Shown here: piece after piece, positions 26,681 through 36,420 of the stretch
Numbering within the stretch: position 1 is the stretch's first letter
How the letters are laid out: each line of letters starts with the position of its first letter
IMG/VR virus record: IMGVR_UViG_2162886007_000004
Coordinates: 1-36,542 of that record
Direction: 5' to 3' (one strand)
Source: a virus
Length of the DNA stretch: 36,542 nt
Notes under the pieces: generated by a model
Database searches by the model: none
The model's input: only the letters and a program-made list of their open reading frames with translations
What the model was told of the DNA's origin: nothing
Program-made: the position numbers and the translations under genes

Positions 26681-29600
26681 TTAATTGCTTGCTATTATTA
26701 CCCAAATTGTCCCTGATAGAACTGCATAAATAGTTATATACTTATATTGAGTAGCTAATGAATAAGATGTTGCGCCGTCTATCGTATCGGAACCAGTGCG
26801 GGCAATGGTTATGGTGTTTGCCGTTGCGTCAATTCTTTTGAGAGTGTACATAATGCCAGCATTGGCCGATGATATTGCGGGCAATGTTATTGTTATGTTG
26901 GCGCTGGGCGCACTTGCAAGTATAACGCGCTGATTAATATTCAGCGTAGTATTTGAACTGATAAAGGCTGCAGGCCAGCTTGCATTTGTTCCAAATACAA
27001 TGCCGCCCGCATCTTTAATTGTAAACCAGTCTGTATTGTCTGCAGCATTACGGAAAATAAAAGCAGTCGCGGCTGCCGGTTGAAATATTACCCCGGTGCT
27101 GCTTCCCCGCCTCACAAAGTTATTTCCACCAAGTTTTATCTGAAATGTGTTGCCAACATCTAACCCGGCCGGGAAACTTGCCTGACTTGAGAATGATTTA
27201 ACACCAATAAAAGTCTGTGCTCCTATATTTACTAATCCTCTTGCTGTCGCTGAAGCATCCGGTAAATTAAAGGTATGTACACTTCCGCCGCTAACTATAC
27301 CAAAATCAGTTCCCGTTACTCCTGTAGCAAATGTTTGTGTTAATGCGGTCAGCGTGTTAAGGGTTGTTATGCCAGTTCCACCACCACCACCTGAAGGTGA
27401 TACCCACGCCGCGCCGTTGTAATATACAATAGCGTGATCGGTTAAAGAATAAATAGTAAGCCCTTCCGACGGTGTTGCAATTGCATCCCTTTGCGCATTT
27501 GTCATTCGCGGGAATAGTATTCCCTTTGTTACGCTTTCCAATGTTAAAAGCGCGGTTGCATCTATTGAAGCCGTACCGATTGCCACATAATCCTGTGGCA
27601 AATAACTATTCCCTGCTATTATTGTTCCCGCTGAATTTGAGATCATATTACCTATTACAGAAGTATTGCCACCGTCCGCGTCTTTATAAGCATGGGCAAT
27701 ATCGGCCATCCATTTTATACGGTTATTATGAACGGTAGAATTCTGAATACCATAAGCCGCCCCGCCGCCCCATTTCTTTAAAAACCATATCTGTATATTC
27801 TGTGAATCTTCCCATGCTATATTGTCAGCAATAACAACATCTGAACACGCATTTGCTGATATTGCTGCCGGGTTATAATTGGAGCGGGTATCAGTAGCGC
27901 CATCGCTCTTCTTCCCGTTTTTAAAGATTTGGTTACCTGAAACAATCGCTTTGGTAAAAGATATTGCAATCCCGCCATTACCATTTTGATAAACAATATT
28001 ACCTCTGATGATAATACCTGTGTAAGTTGCTGCGTCGTCTGTCGCAACATCAATACCATAAGCGCTATTATTGTGAATAATATTATTTTCAACTATTGCA
28101 TTTTTACTATTAAAAACATATATCCCCGCAAACCAATTGGGCGAAGTCGCATTTGTTTTAGCATAGCTTAATTCGTTGTGTCGTACACAAACGCCATTAC
28201 CACCATAAAGCCTAATATTATCACTGTTGTTATTTGTAACAAGACAGTGTTCTATTGTGCCGGTTGTAAGTGAATTTGAATAGCCAATGCCGCCGTTGCC
28301 GTTTGTATCAAATTTGCAGTAAGATGTGCTTGCCCTCGTTGAATTATTAAATTCAATGCCAAACCCCTGGCAGGCATAAGCATAAACATTATACACTTTA
28401 TTATTGTCACCCAAATAATAATATATGCCCTGTATTGACTGGTGCGAAGTTAAATCGGCGTGTCCCGTAGGGTTAGAATAAGGGTCAGGATTGTAAATAT
28501 TTTGATTTGACTGATTGCCACTAATTTCTAAATCATGAATACTTGTATTTACAACGGTTGCTGAATGTCCGTTAAAAATAGGATACCAATTAGTGTCTGC
28601 AAGAGTGCCGGTTAAATTATTGAATGTTGTAATGATGGTATTGCCAATGCCATCCCCAAAAATTTCAATATCATTTCGTAATTCAATCCCGCGTTTGTTT
28701 GTCTGCGAAGATGCTTTTAAAACGGAAGTCGTTACTTTATACGTCCCGGCCGGTAGATATATTTTATTCTTTGTTCCATCGTTAGCAATCGCGGCATTAA
28801 TCGCCGCCGTTGCATCTGTCGCCCCTGTATTATCCGCCCCGTAATCAGTAACGGCATTTACAATATCACCACCACCGCCTGTTAAATATCTTGCATCATA
28901 AGTTGCATAACCGCTTGCCCATTTTACAGCCGGGTTTGGATAAGTACCGGACAAATCACCGCCTGCGGAGCCTGAAGGAGTGCCGCCACCCGCCGCCGCA
29001 TTTATTGTCCACTCCGGGTTAACAGACAGCAATTGTGTTTTTGGCTCCGCAATAGTTATATTAGTTCCTGCATTAATAGTAATACTCTTACTTAACGCAA
29101 TAGGGTCTGTCTCGCCTGCGGGCGGCGGTGTCCCGCCCTGCAAAGTGATATAATCAAACCAGGCCCCTGATCCTGTGCCGGAAAAAGTTATCCTTATTTC
29201 ATCAAAATCAGCGGATAACCAGGGCCATACCGATAATGGAATAACAATATTTTGCCATGTATTTATATTTGTTCTTGTGAATCCGACAGAATTATTTAGC
29301 GCATAACCTTTTGTGGCAACATTTATTCCCGCTTTTCTGAAATTAATAGTGATATTGGAATTAGTCACCATTGCGGCTTTTAATTTCACGCGTAAATTAA
29401 TAATGCTGTAATTGCTTACCGGTTTTGTGCTGCCTGTTAATAATGATCTGAAATATTGCCCGTTTGTCCAGGCTCCTGCATCAATAGATTTTGTCCCGCG
29501 ATAAACATTAACCGTATTATCAAAATTTACTGTTATGCCGCTTGCTGTATGGCTCCATGCTTCGGTATTTTCATCATAAACAATTTCGATATTACCGGGC

Positions 29601-30193
29601 GGCGGAACCGTCGCCCCCGTCTTGACATTGATAACGGATAATACCAATTGTGTGTCGGCATCAATCAAATCAAAAGGAATTTCAGGATTTGCCGACGGTG
29701 TGCCTTCAACAACAAAATAATTGTCTGTATTATTAACACCAATAATATCATAACGGTCAAAAGTCGCGTTGCCGGGCGAAAGTGTTACCTGTCCCGCTGC
29801 ACTACTGCCATAAATGCCATTTATCAGGTAGGTTGCCGCTGTTATATCATAAATTAAGCCTGTACCGCTATAACTAACGCCACCACCCGAGAGTAGTCTT
29901 GTGTCAGTCCCTGCAATCACACTACCAATATTTTTTAGTACTAAATCATTGTCGCCCGTTCCATCTTTAAACCAGTATTCGTTTATAACCCCGCCCTCTT
30001 CAATAAAAGCCGAAACATGTCCCGTTCTGTAGTCAGGTTTATCTAAATAAGTCAGCACTTCAGCCGTTGAATTATAAGGCCGGTATTTAAATAATGCTTC
30101 ATCATAAAAATAGGATCTTGCATCAGTCGGATTTGCCTGCGCAATACCGAGTGCCTTATTTGTAACGGTATGAAGTGAAGGATTATAAGACAT
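26681..30193 (-). CDS. Tail spike/fibre with pectate-lyase-like beta-helix
   Basis: The protein has 1170 residues. The first 110 residues look like a tail-attachment module. A jelly-roll-like region occupies about 200-360 (GTKSIDAGAWTNGQYFRSLL). The central block starts at about 440 with NAVTDYGADNTGATDATAAI, the Pectate_lyase_3 entry motif. A long right-handed beta-helix follows with repeated N-x-hydrophobic-x-x-N turns (IVENNIIHNNSAYGIDV). From about 883 the end matches a C-terminal module common in Bacteroidota phage fibres (GILFPRMTNAQRDAI, then AWVSPSGGGGG). It should bind and perhaps cleave host surface polysaccharide. Confidence 0.9.
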   Translation of the reverse strand: MSYNPSLHTVTNKALGIAQANPTDARSYFYDEALFKYRPYNSTAEVLTYLDKPDYRTGHVSAFIEEGGVINEYWFKDGTGDNDLVLKNIGSVIAGTDTRLLSGGGVSYSGTGLIYDITAATYLINGIYGSSAAGQVTLSPGNATFDRYDIIGVNNTDNYFVVEGTPSANPEIPFDLIDADTQLVLSVINVKTGATVPPPGNIEIVYDENTEAWSHTASGITVNFDNTVNVYRGTKSIDAGAWTNGQYFRSLLTGSTKPVSNYSIINLRVKLKAAMVTNSNITINFRKAGINVATKGYALNNSVGFTRTNINTWQNIVIPLSVWPWLSADFDEIRITFSGTGSGAWFDYITLQGGTPPPAGETDPIALSKSITINAGTNITIAEPKTQLLSVNPEWTINAAAGGGTPSGSAGGDLSGTYPNPAVKWASGYATYDARYLTGGGGDIVNAVTDYGADNTGATDATAAINAAIANDGTKNKIYLPAGTYKVTTSVLKASSQTNKRGIELRNDIEIFGDGIGNTIITTFNNLTGTLADTNWYPIFNGHSATVVNTSIHDLEISGNQSNQNIYNPDPYSNPTGHADLTSHQSIQGIYYYLGDNNKVYNVYAYACQGFGIEFNNSTRASTSYCKFDTNGNGGIGYSNSLTTGTIEHCLVTNNNSDNIRLYGGNGVCVRHNELSYAKTNATSPNWFAGIYVFNSKNAIVENNIIHNNSAYGIDVATDDAATYTGIIIRGNIVYQNGNGGIAISFTKAIVSGNQIFKNGKKSDGATDTRSNYNPAAISANACSDVVIADNIAWEDSQNIQIWFLKKWGGGAAYGIQNSTVHNNRIKWMADIAHAYKDADGGNTSVIGNMISNSAGTIIAGNSYLPQDYVAIGTASIDATALLTLESVTKGILFPRMTNAQRDAIATPSEGLTIYSLTDHAIVYYNGAAWVSPSGGGGGTGITTLNTLTALTQTFATGVTGTDFGIVSGGSVHTFNLPDASATARGLVNIGAQTFIGVKSFSSQASFPAGLDVGNTFQIKLGGNNFVRRGSSTGVIFQPAAATAFIFRNAADNTDWFTIKDAGGIVFGTNASWPAAFISSNTTLNINQRVILASAPSANITITLPAISSANAGIMYTLKRIDATANTITIARTGSDTIDGATSYSLATQYKYITIYAVLSGTIWVIIASN

Positions 30194-30195
30194 TT

Positions 30196-30609
30196 CTATA
30201 TTATTTCGATTGTTAATGCTCCCGTTCCCTGCCCATCAAGTGAATACTCAAAATTCGCGTTATAGGTCGTTGGGGTGCTGATACTGGTAATAATAAAACT
30301 ACCGGTATATTTTTCACTGTTGCCGCCGTCATCAGTGCCTAAAAATGTAAACTGAAGCGGCTGCAATGTGATCTGCTTTTGACGCAAAACGGCAAGTGAA
30401 TAATTTATATCAAAACTTACCAGCCCCGCCGCTGATAAGGTAAAGGAAAGTTTCAGCCCTTTAAATGTTTTCCATATACCGGTTCCCAATGTTGAAGTTT
30501 CGCCAATGTCTGCCGTAGTTGTTAGCGATGCACTACGGGCGCAGGCTACCGGCTTATCCGTTCCCGCGTCCGGTATGGTAAACATCACATCTTTGCCGCG
30601 TACTGTCAT
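30196..30609 (-). CDS. Tail-tube-like protein at the tail tip
   Basis: The protein has 137 residues and is all beta (VMFTIPDAGTDKPVACARSAS, then LKLSFTLSAAGLVSF). The strand order is like the tail-tube fold of the major tail protein upstream, which has a similar start and an alternating beta pattern. It lies between the 768-residue tail protein and the tail spike, so it may be a tube-fold protein of the tip or a spike adaptor. Confidence 0.6.
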   Translation of the reverse strand: MTVRGKDVMFTIPDAGTDKPVACARSASLTTTADIGETSTLGTGIWKTFKGLKLSFTLSAAGLVSFDINYSLAVLRQKQITLQPLQFTFLGTDDGGNSEKYTGSFIITSISTPTTYNANFEYSLDGQGTGALTIEII

Positions 30610-30611
30610 TG

Positions 30612-32918
30612 TTATGTTTCTTTATAAATATAATTAAAGGAATAAGCTGCACTTATGTCTGCTTCGCCTGTCTGGTATATCTCCCAAAGTGTCACCTGGA
30701 ATATCTGCTCCATAAAGTTAATTTCAGTAACGCCCATAATAAAATTTAAATTAGGCAGCGTATCTATCTGAATAACATTCAATAGTGATATTAAATCTGT
30801 AAATTTTATTGAGCCTTCAATAATCGTTCGGGCTGTTGCCTGCATTTGTTGGCGTTCCAAAGTTGTTATGTCACCCAGGCGCCGCGTTTCAGTTAGTGCG
30901 CCGCGATGCCATGCTGAAGTTCTGGTAAAATATTTGTCGCCCACATCAGCGTCAAAAGCGGTTATTGCTGAAGTAAACAATGTACCCGGTATATTATTTT
31001 TACTTGTATCATCTATTAATATTTCCTGCTCCAGTTTACTTTTTACCTTTTCATTATATTCTGTTTTGTGCCGGTGTCCGGTAGTATCATCACGTTCATT
31101 TACGCGGGAAATGATCTCTAACTTTACCTGGTTCCAAACGGTTAATTGCCAGTTTGACGAGCCGCTGCTTGTTCCATGTGTTCCCCTGACCTCAATAGCT
31201 AAAACGCCATCTTTCGGGATAACAGGTAATTCAGCTTCCGCGCCTAAAATCGCATCAAAAGAAAATTGAAAATATTCTGTCTTTGGAGTGCTTGCCGGTA
31301 TTTCAAGATAATATCCAAAACCAAGATCCCAGTTAGCAACCGGAAAAGCCCCGTTAAATCTTGGTTGTTCTCCCGGGTTTTGAACGATGGTATAAAGTGT
31401 GCCATCTGTGCAAATCAAATTAATTCTTACCCAGAATTGTAAAGTCAATGCGTCGTCAATATCCATTTTAAACTGTAGGGAAAAATTAATTTTTGAACCC
31501 TTTGATACTTCCACGTCATTCAATCTAACGCCGCGCTGCGTGTCCGGCGGAACGCCGGGTGTTACAACATATCTGTCAACTTCTTTTTCCGGTGTCTGAC
31601 TGGTATCTGTAATAACGCGGATAGTTGAAGTATCCCCATGTGTATGTTTCCAAAATGGCGGAATCTCATAATCATCATTTCTAAAAACGCCGCTTGGAAA
31701 GGTGTTAAGAATATCTCCCGACGTTTTTAAATCAGTCCCAAATAATAAAACAACATCATTGTATTTAAAATTGTTTTCCACACTTTTAAAAGGGCGCAAT
31801 ATGGAGCGCGTTGCATCTGCATTAATAAAAAAGTTATTGCCATCAATAGCAATAGGAAAATTGGGCGCTAATGTTACAGCCGCCGGGGTGCTGAAATCTG
31901 CATTGTAAGCCGTTCCAGGTATTGCATTATTAAATAATTTCAGTTCAGGCCAGCGTATAATCCGCCATTTGCCGCCCGATTGCATAAGTGTGGAATTCAG
32001 CGGCATCAATATACTTTCAATTATCTCATAAAGATTTTGCCATTTGCCGCCGTCATCCTGGAATATATTGGAATGAAGCCGCGATTGTGCAAATGTGTTA
32101 GCGGTTGCACTGTCTGTCCTATCCTGTTCGGTATTCTCGTAAATATTGGAATAGATTTCAAAGGGCAATAAAAGCCCGGTATTAATCAATGCTGTTTGGA
32201 TATAGGTAAATAAAGAAAGCTTTGCAAGCGGGCTGTCGAATTTATATATCTCATAGTGCATACCTGGAAAAGTGCCATTTGCCGGAAATGATTCTTTAAT
32301 AATCAATGTTAAAATAACCGTTGAACTATTAAAATCAGCATCAATAATTGTATATCTGTTACCATCATAAATCAGTAATTGGTAATCACTAACCGGCATA
32401 TCAATAGTCCCTGAAGGCTGTGGTATTGCGATAGTATTTAAACCGGTGATTGTAACATCTGCTGTTGATAGTCTTACCAATGTCTTAAAATCAGCGGTTT
32501 TATAGCCCTCATCAAATGGAATATCTTTTAACAGTGCAAGATTATCAGTTGCTTTTAATGTTACAAGGTAGGGCGGATCTATAAAGGTTTCGCGGCAATC
32601 ATCCTGCACAATAAAGCCTGTCCAAAGTAACTGCCCTGATAAGTAGTGATAATAATTTACCTGCCAGGCTTCAGAATCCTCGTTGTAAAATGTACTTAGC
32701 GGTGTCGAGCCATCATTATAAAAGTTTATTGTTGCTTCACTTGCGCGGATGGGGTTTATTATGTCGTCATCACCGCTTTGATAGTTTAAAATAAACGGAT
32801 CCGGCCCGCCATCGAGAACAGGCGAAGTGCCGGTATAATCTTTTAAAAGAAGATGAACGGTGTAGCGTATATCTGCCCGCGAATAAAAGGTTATAATATA
32901 TCTTACACCGTAGGCCAT
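30612..32918 (-). CDS. Large tail protein (tail-tip/baseplate hub position)
   Basis: The protein has 768 residues, is beta-rich and has no transmembrane segment. The start (YGVRYIITFYSRADIRYTVH) and a segment with GYKTADFKTLVRL and DNLALLKDIPFDEG resemble large proteins that follow the tape measure in Bacteroidota siphophages. Their position corresponds to distal tail/tail-associated proteins. No hydrolase or peptidase motif was seen. It starts 3 bases after the tape-measure stop. Function by position only. Confidence 0.7.
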   Translation of the reverse strand: MAYGVRYIITFYSRADIRYTVHLLLKDYTGTSPVLDGGPDPFILNYQSGDDDIINPIRASEATINFYNDGSTPLSTFYNEDSEAWQVNYYHYLSGQLLWTGFIVQDDCRETFIDPPYLVTLKATDNLALLKDIPFDEGYKTADFKTLVRLSTADVTITGLNTIAIPQPSGTIDMPVSDYQLLIYDGNRYTIIDADFNSSTVILTLIIKESFPANGTFPGMHYEIYKFDSPLAKLSLFTYIQTALINTGLLLPFEIYSNIYENTEQDRTDSATANTFAQSRLHSNIFQDDGGKWQNLYEIIESILMPLNSTLMQSGGKWRIIRWPELKLFNNAIPGTAYNADFSTPAAVTLAPNFPIAIDGNNFFINADATRSILRPFKSVENNFKYNDVVLLFGTDLKTSGDILNTFPSGVFRNDDYEIPPFWKHTHGDTSTIRVITDTSQTPEKEVDRYVVTPGVPPDTQRGVRLNDVEVSKGSKINFSLQFKMDIDDALTLQFWVRINLICTDGTLYTIVQNPGEQPRFNGAFPVANWDLGFGYYLEIPASTPKTEYFQFSFDAILGAEAELPVIPKDGVLAIEVRGTHGTSSGSSNWQLTVWNQVKLEIISRVNERDDTTGHRHKTEYNEKVKSKLEQEILIDDTSKNNIPGTLFTSAITAFDADVGDKYFTRTSAWHRGALTETRRLGDITTLERQQMQATARTIIEGSIKFTDLISLLNVIQIDTLPNLNFIMGVTEINFMEQIFQVTLWEIYQTGEADISAAYSFNYIYKET

Positions 32919-32921
32919 TTT

Positions 32922-34829
32922 TTAATAACTCCGTCCCCGTCTTTGATTTGTTCGTGATTGAATTAAATAAAGATCATCGCCGCGCACCCTGGTTTCCAGT
33001 ACAACCACCTGTGGCCCGGTCTGCATAAATTCATTAAGGCGATCGAGAGGTATAATCGCCTCCGGCCCTTTTTCACCGATAAGTGCATGTATCGGCCCTG
33101 TAACAACGCCGCCCGTAGCCATTGGCGTTGCAGCTACACTATTTTTTATTACTTGTGCAAGTGCAATAAGTGCAACACCCGCCGCCGCTGCTACAACCGG
33201 GTTCAATGTCTTTATTGCTGTTTGTATTGCTTCCAGCCCGATTGCCAACCCTATCAACGTTTTGCCTAACGATTCCATAATACCAGCGACGGCATCAAAT
33301 ACCCCTGCAAATGGGTTGCTCTTACCACTTATTAAATTGCCAATAGCTTCACCAAATGCAGCCAAAGTATTTTCTACACCAGCTTCAATAGTTTTGCCAA
33401 AACCTTCATTAAATGCATCAGCAAGCTTTACGGCTGCCGTTCTTACATTTGAAGTTTCTGAAACAATTAATGATCCTACTTTTGGCATTTCTTTGCCTAA
33501 CGCCGCAATTTTATCGAGTATGGGCGGCAAATGTGTTATTTCTTCATTGACGGATTTAAAAGCAGTTCTTAATTCTTCTACAGCCTTTGCGGTTTCTTTT
33601 ATTTTTTCAGGTGCATCCGGTTTTATAATATCCGGCGTTTTTATCTTGCCGGTCAATTGTTCGACTTTTATCAATAACCCGGTTTGCTCAAACATTAATT
33701 GCGCCTTTTCATGGAAAATCCCTTTTATAGTTTCTTCTGATTTCCCTGTCAATTCAGAAAGGCGTTTAATTTTGTCCGAAGATAAAAGAGTGCTTTTTAA
33801 TAATACCTCGATTTCACTCCAATTCGCCGCTTGCAAGAAAGTAATATTATTGGTATCAATAAGCCGGCTGTTTAAAATATCCATTCTCGTTGAAATCTTT
33901 ACAAGCTTTGCATTAACGTCGTCAAGTGAAGCAAGCGCCGCTTTTGATTGCACCGACATATTTAGAGCATTAATATAGCCTATGTATGCCCTGGCAGTAG
34001 TATCAACAAGTCCTTTTTCTGTTTTTAACTGATTAAAATATTCCGGTGAAATCCTTATTAATTCTTCAACGGCTTTTTTCTTTTCATCGCGTGTTGCTGT
34101 ATCGCGCTGTAAAACAGAAATAAGTGTTTCGACTTTTGTTAATTCCTGCGTTGTCTGCTGTTCGGCTTTTTTCAATGCTTCGGCATAGACATCAGTTGCC
34201 TTTGCTGCCTCTTCCGTTTTCTTTGAAGAGCTAAAAAGCTTATCACCAAAAACAACAAGCAAAGACGAAACAACGGAAACGGCAACCCCGATACCACCCG
34301 CTCCCGATAATCCCGCCACCATCTGCTTTAGTGCGCCGCCCGCGCTGCCGCTTTCTTTTTGAAGGCGTTGAAAGCTTTCCAGCATCGGGTTAATATTGTT
34401 TGCTATTGCGCCGAAGTTTCCGCTTAACGCAACATAAGGTGAATCCTGTACTATTCTGCTAAAATCGGTAAGTGCCTGCCCTGCTCTATCAGTGCCCTTT
34501 TTTACATCATCCCCTACTTTAGATACAGCGGGCGTAGCTTTTACTTTTGTTAGCTGTGCCTCTAATTTTTTTAGCTGTTCTTCCAGCCGCTTTATCTGAT
34601 CTTCATATTGTTTTATCGGGCCTGTTTCAGGTACGGGAGCGGGTAATTTTAAAGCAGAAAGCGCCTTTATCTGTTCTTTTAAAAGGTTTATTTCATTAAC
34701 TAATGGCACAAGGTCGGCGGTGCCTTCTTTTCCCATTGAAGAAAAGCCCTGTGTTAATCTTTCAATTGCCGCCACCGCCTGCGATATGTCGGCACCGATT
34801 TTTATATCCATCGCGGCAACATCAGCCAT
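32922..34829 (-). CDS. Tail tape measure protein
   Basis: The protein has 635 residues. Long helical, heptad-like stretches (LVNEINLLKEQIKALSALK, KQYEDQIKRLEEQLKKLE) and two hydrophobic segments (GIGVAVSVVSSLLVVFG near residue 175; LIGLAIGLEAIQTAIKTL to VALIALAQVI near 530-565), which are typical of tape measures. With about 1.5 angstrom per residue the tail would be near 95 nm. It follows the chaperone pair. A GxGPEAIIPL motif near the C-terminus (EKGPEAIIPLDRL) is a familiar tape-measure end. Confidence 0.92.
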   Translation of the reverse strand: MADVAAMDIKIGADISQAVAAIERLTQGFSSMGKEGTADLVPLVNEINLLKEQIKALSALKLPAPVPETGPIKQYEDQIKRLEEQLKKLEAQLTKVKATPAVSKVGDDVKKGTDRAGQALTDFSRIVQDSPYVALSGNFGAIANNINPMLESFQRLQKESGSAGGALKQMVAGLSGAGGIGVAVSVVSSLLVVFGDKLFSSSKKTEEAAKATDVYAEALKKAEQQTTQELTKVETLISVLQRDTATRDEKKKAVEELIRISPEYFNQLKTEKGLVDTTARAYIGYINALNMSVQSKAALASLDDVNAKLVKISTRMDILNSRLIDTNNITFLQAANWSEIEVLLKSTLLSSDKIKRLSELTGKSEETIKGIFHEKAQLMFEQTGLLIKVEQLTGKIKTPDIIKPDAPEKIKETAKAVEELRTAFKSVNEEITHLPPILDKIAALGKEMPKVGSLIVSETSNVRTAAVKLADAFNEGFGKTIEAGVENTLAAFGEAIGNLISGKSNPFAGVFDAVAGIMESLGKTLIGLAIGLEAIQTAIKTLNPVVAAAAGVALIALAQVIKNSVAATPMATGGVVTGPIHALIGEKGPEAIIPLDRLNEFMQTGPQVVVLETRVRGDDLYLIQSRTNQRRGRSY

Positions 34830-35199
34830 TTGTTATGATTTTATGCTTTTGTAAAATATCTTCATATTCCTTTGATTGTTGAACTTGCTCACGCGGTCGC
34901 AATTGCTTTTTTATCGCTTCCCATGTTTCCGCGTCTATTTCGGGGCGCTCAATTTTCACAGCTTCTTTATCACCGGGCAAAGACCAGAATTCATTGCAAA
35001 ACTTCTGATAAGAAATATTTTTTACGAATGGCAAAACAGAAATAAATGATTGCATGCGGCGCTCATTGGATGCGGCATATTTGCGGCGGTTATATCCCTT
35101 TATCAGCGCCATAAATTCACGCGGCAATAACTGATAATATTCATGCGGCAAAAGCCCGATTTCACCAAAGATTATAGCGTGCGATTCTTCCAATGTCAT
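34822..35199 (-). CDS. Tail assembly chaperone, downstream part (GT-like extension)
   Basis: The protein has 125 residues, with an EEIGLLPHEYYQLLPREFMAL-like start and a charged tail. Its ATG overlaps the stop of the upstream chaperone (ATGA). The codons before its ATG continue in the same frame to the A9 run of the upstream gene, so it is probably made mainly as the C-terminal part of a -1 frameshift fusion of about 246 residues, the G/GT arrangement of lambda and HK97. Confidence 0.8.
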   Translation of the reverse strand: MTLEESHAIIFGEIGLLPHEYYQLLPREFMALIKGYNRRKYAASNERRMQSFISVLPFVKNISYQKFCNEFWSLPGDKEAVKIERPEIDAETWEAIKKQLRPREQVQQSKEYEDILQKHKIITNG

Positions 35200-35561
35200 G
35201 GCGTCGCTATCATCTTTTTTTTTGCATCTTCGGAAGGCTCCCCATTGGCGCGGTTAATTGTATGTTGATATACATTTGAATTTATAAACGTATCTTTTAT
35301 TTTTTCAAGAATACTGCCTTCAAATGCACCGCCGCTATTTTCATCTACCCATTCTAAAACATCCTCAAAAGTAAATTCCGGTTCAACCTGTTTCGCATAA
35401 GCATTGCCCAAAATGCCGCCATAAACAAGTGCTGTTATATAACGAACACCAGATACAGGAACGCCCTTTATCTCACCCATGCGCTCGATGGCATACATAT
35501 TGAACTTAAGCCCCGTCTTGCGCCCGCTGATTTCAATTTCAATATATCCGTTTTGCGTCAT
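35196..35561 (-). CDS. Tail assembly chaperone, upstream part (G-like)
   Basis: The protein has 121 residues. A GRKTGLKFNMYAIERMGEIKG start is typical of small chaperones between tube and tape-measure genes. The 3' end holds the slippery run (A9G at 35223-35214); normal reading stops with KKKMIATP. It probably wraps the tape measure before tube assembly. Confidence 0.8.
   Translation of the reverse strand: MTQNGYIEIEISGRKTGLKFNMYAIERMGEIKGVPVSGVRYITALVYGGILGNAYAKQVEPEFTFEDVLEWVDENSGGAFEGSILEKIKDTFINSNVYQHTINRANGEPSEDAKKKMIATP
35214..35223 (-). promoter_or_regulatory. Programmed -1 frameshift site (A9G)
   Basis: On the minus strand nine A are followed by G. Normal reading is GCA AAA AAA AAG ATG. 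A -1 slip gives AAA GAT GAT AGC GAC GCC and then the downstream ATG in frame, with no stop. Position and outcome match the G/GT chaperone frameshift conserved in long-tailed phages. Confidence 0.8.
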
Positions 35562-35983
35562 GGTGTTACCGTTTGCGTAATGTCGCCGGTTACGGTTATG
35601 GTTCCAGAAAACTGCCCCGCCTGCCCTTCATCATAGTTTTCACCATACCCGGAAAAATAACCTGTCCCGATTTTTACAAAATCGCCGCTGGTAGGTGTAG
35701 CGGGGCCTATCTTCCACCCAAAATTTGTCCTGTCCTGCCACAGATCAAATATATCAGGCGTGGAAACTTTACCGCTGCCTGGTACAAGCTCTGTAAATCC
35801 GCTTAATGTGATCGTGCTGGAAAGAGTGCCGGGGCTGCTGTCCGGCCCACAAAATGATGACGTATCATTTGTTTCTGTTGTGCCTGAAAAGCTGTGAGCG
35901 GTCAAACAAACAACGGTATCGTAAGCCGTTCCGCCTGCCGGATCGATTAATAAAAAATAGGTGTTAGCTGTGATCTTTGCCAT
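35558..35983 (-). CDS. Major tail tube protein
   Basis: The protein has 141 residues and is all beta: an N-terminal YFLLIDPAGGTAYDTVVCL strand pair, a TETNDTSSFCGPD loop and TLSSTITLSGF, ending FSGTITVTGDITQTVTP. This is the pattern of phage major tail proteins of the TP901-1/lambda V type. It lies between the tail terminator and chaperone genes, as expected, and its stop overlaps the chaperone start (ATGA). Confidence 0.85.
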   Translation of the reverse strand: MAKITANTYFLLIDPAGGTAYDTVVCLTAHSFSGTTETNDTSSFCGPDSSPGTLSSTITLSGFTELVPGSGKVSTPDIFDLWQDRTNFGWKIGPATPTSGDFVKIGTGYFSGYGENYDEGQAGQFSGTITVTGDITQTVTP

Positions 35984-35994
35984 ATTGGTAAAGT

Positions 35995-36420
35995 TTAAGT
36001 GTGAACAATTTTAAATCTGAATGTTATAAACCGGTTGATAAAGACAAAATTTTGTGTTGCAATGGCTTCGGTAACATTATCATTTACCATTTTAATACCT
36101 ATATTCTGAAATTCCGGCGCAAGATTTAGAACGGTCTGCTGATCTGGATATAAAGCCGCATAAATTGCCGCCGCTATTGTATTAATGTGGTTACCTGGAT
36201 TCGCTTGTGATTGTTTTGTAAATATGCTGATCTGTACCGCCGTTTCTGTATCGCTGCTGTGCATAGTGGAAACATCGGTATTGGCTATTGTATTAATGGT
36301 TATATATTCCGGTGTGTTTATTGTCGCCGGAAGATAATAAGCATAAACCGGAACGGGTGAAACCGCTGTTATTAACAGGTCATAAATCTTTTGCCTTAAT
36401 ATCGTGTTTACATCTTTCAT
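35995..36420 (-). CDS. DUF3168-like tail terminator/completion protein
   Basis: The protein has 141 residues. The order ILRQKIYDLLITAVSPVPVYAYY, SDTETAVQISIFTKQS and the INTIAAAIYAAL helix fits the DUF3168/gpU-like tail terminator family. Its ATG overlaps the stop of the gp10-like gene (ATGA). It caps the tail tube and joins it to the head. Confidence 0.8.
   Translation of the reverse strand: MKDVNTILRQKIYDLLITAVSPVPVYAYYLPATINTPEYITINTIANTDVSTMHSSDTETAVQISIFTKQSQANPGNHINTIAAAIYAALYPDQQTVLNLAPEFQNIGIKMVNDNVTEAIATQNFVFINRFITFRFKIVHT

Noticed and set aside
26681-30193. Tail fibre as the target of a diversity-generating retroelement
   Set aside because: No reverse transcriptase gene, template repeat or C-type lectin variable region is present.
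33262-33978. Plus-strand frame of 238 codons inside the tape measure gene
   Set aside because: It is the complement of a well-supported gene, has no homology pattern, and its length follows from the biased composition of the tape measure.
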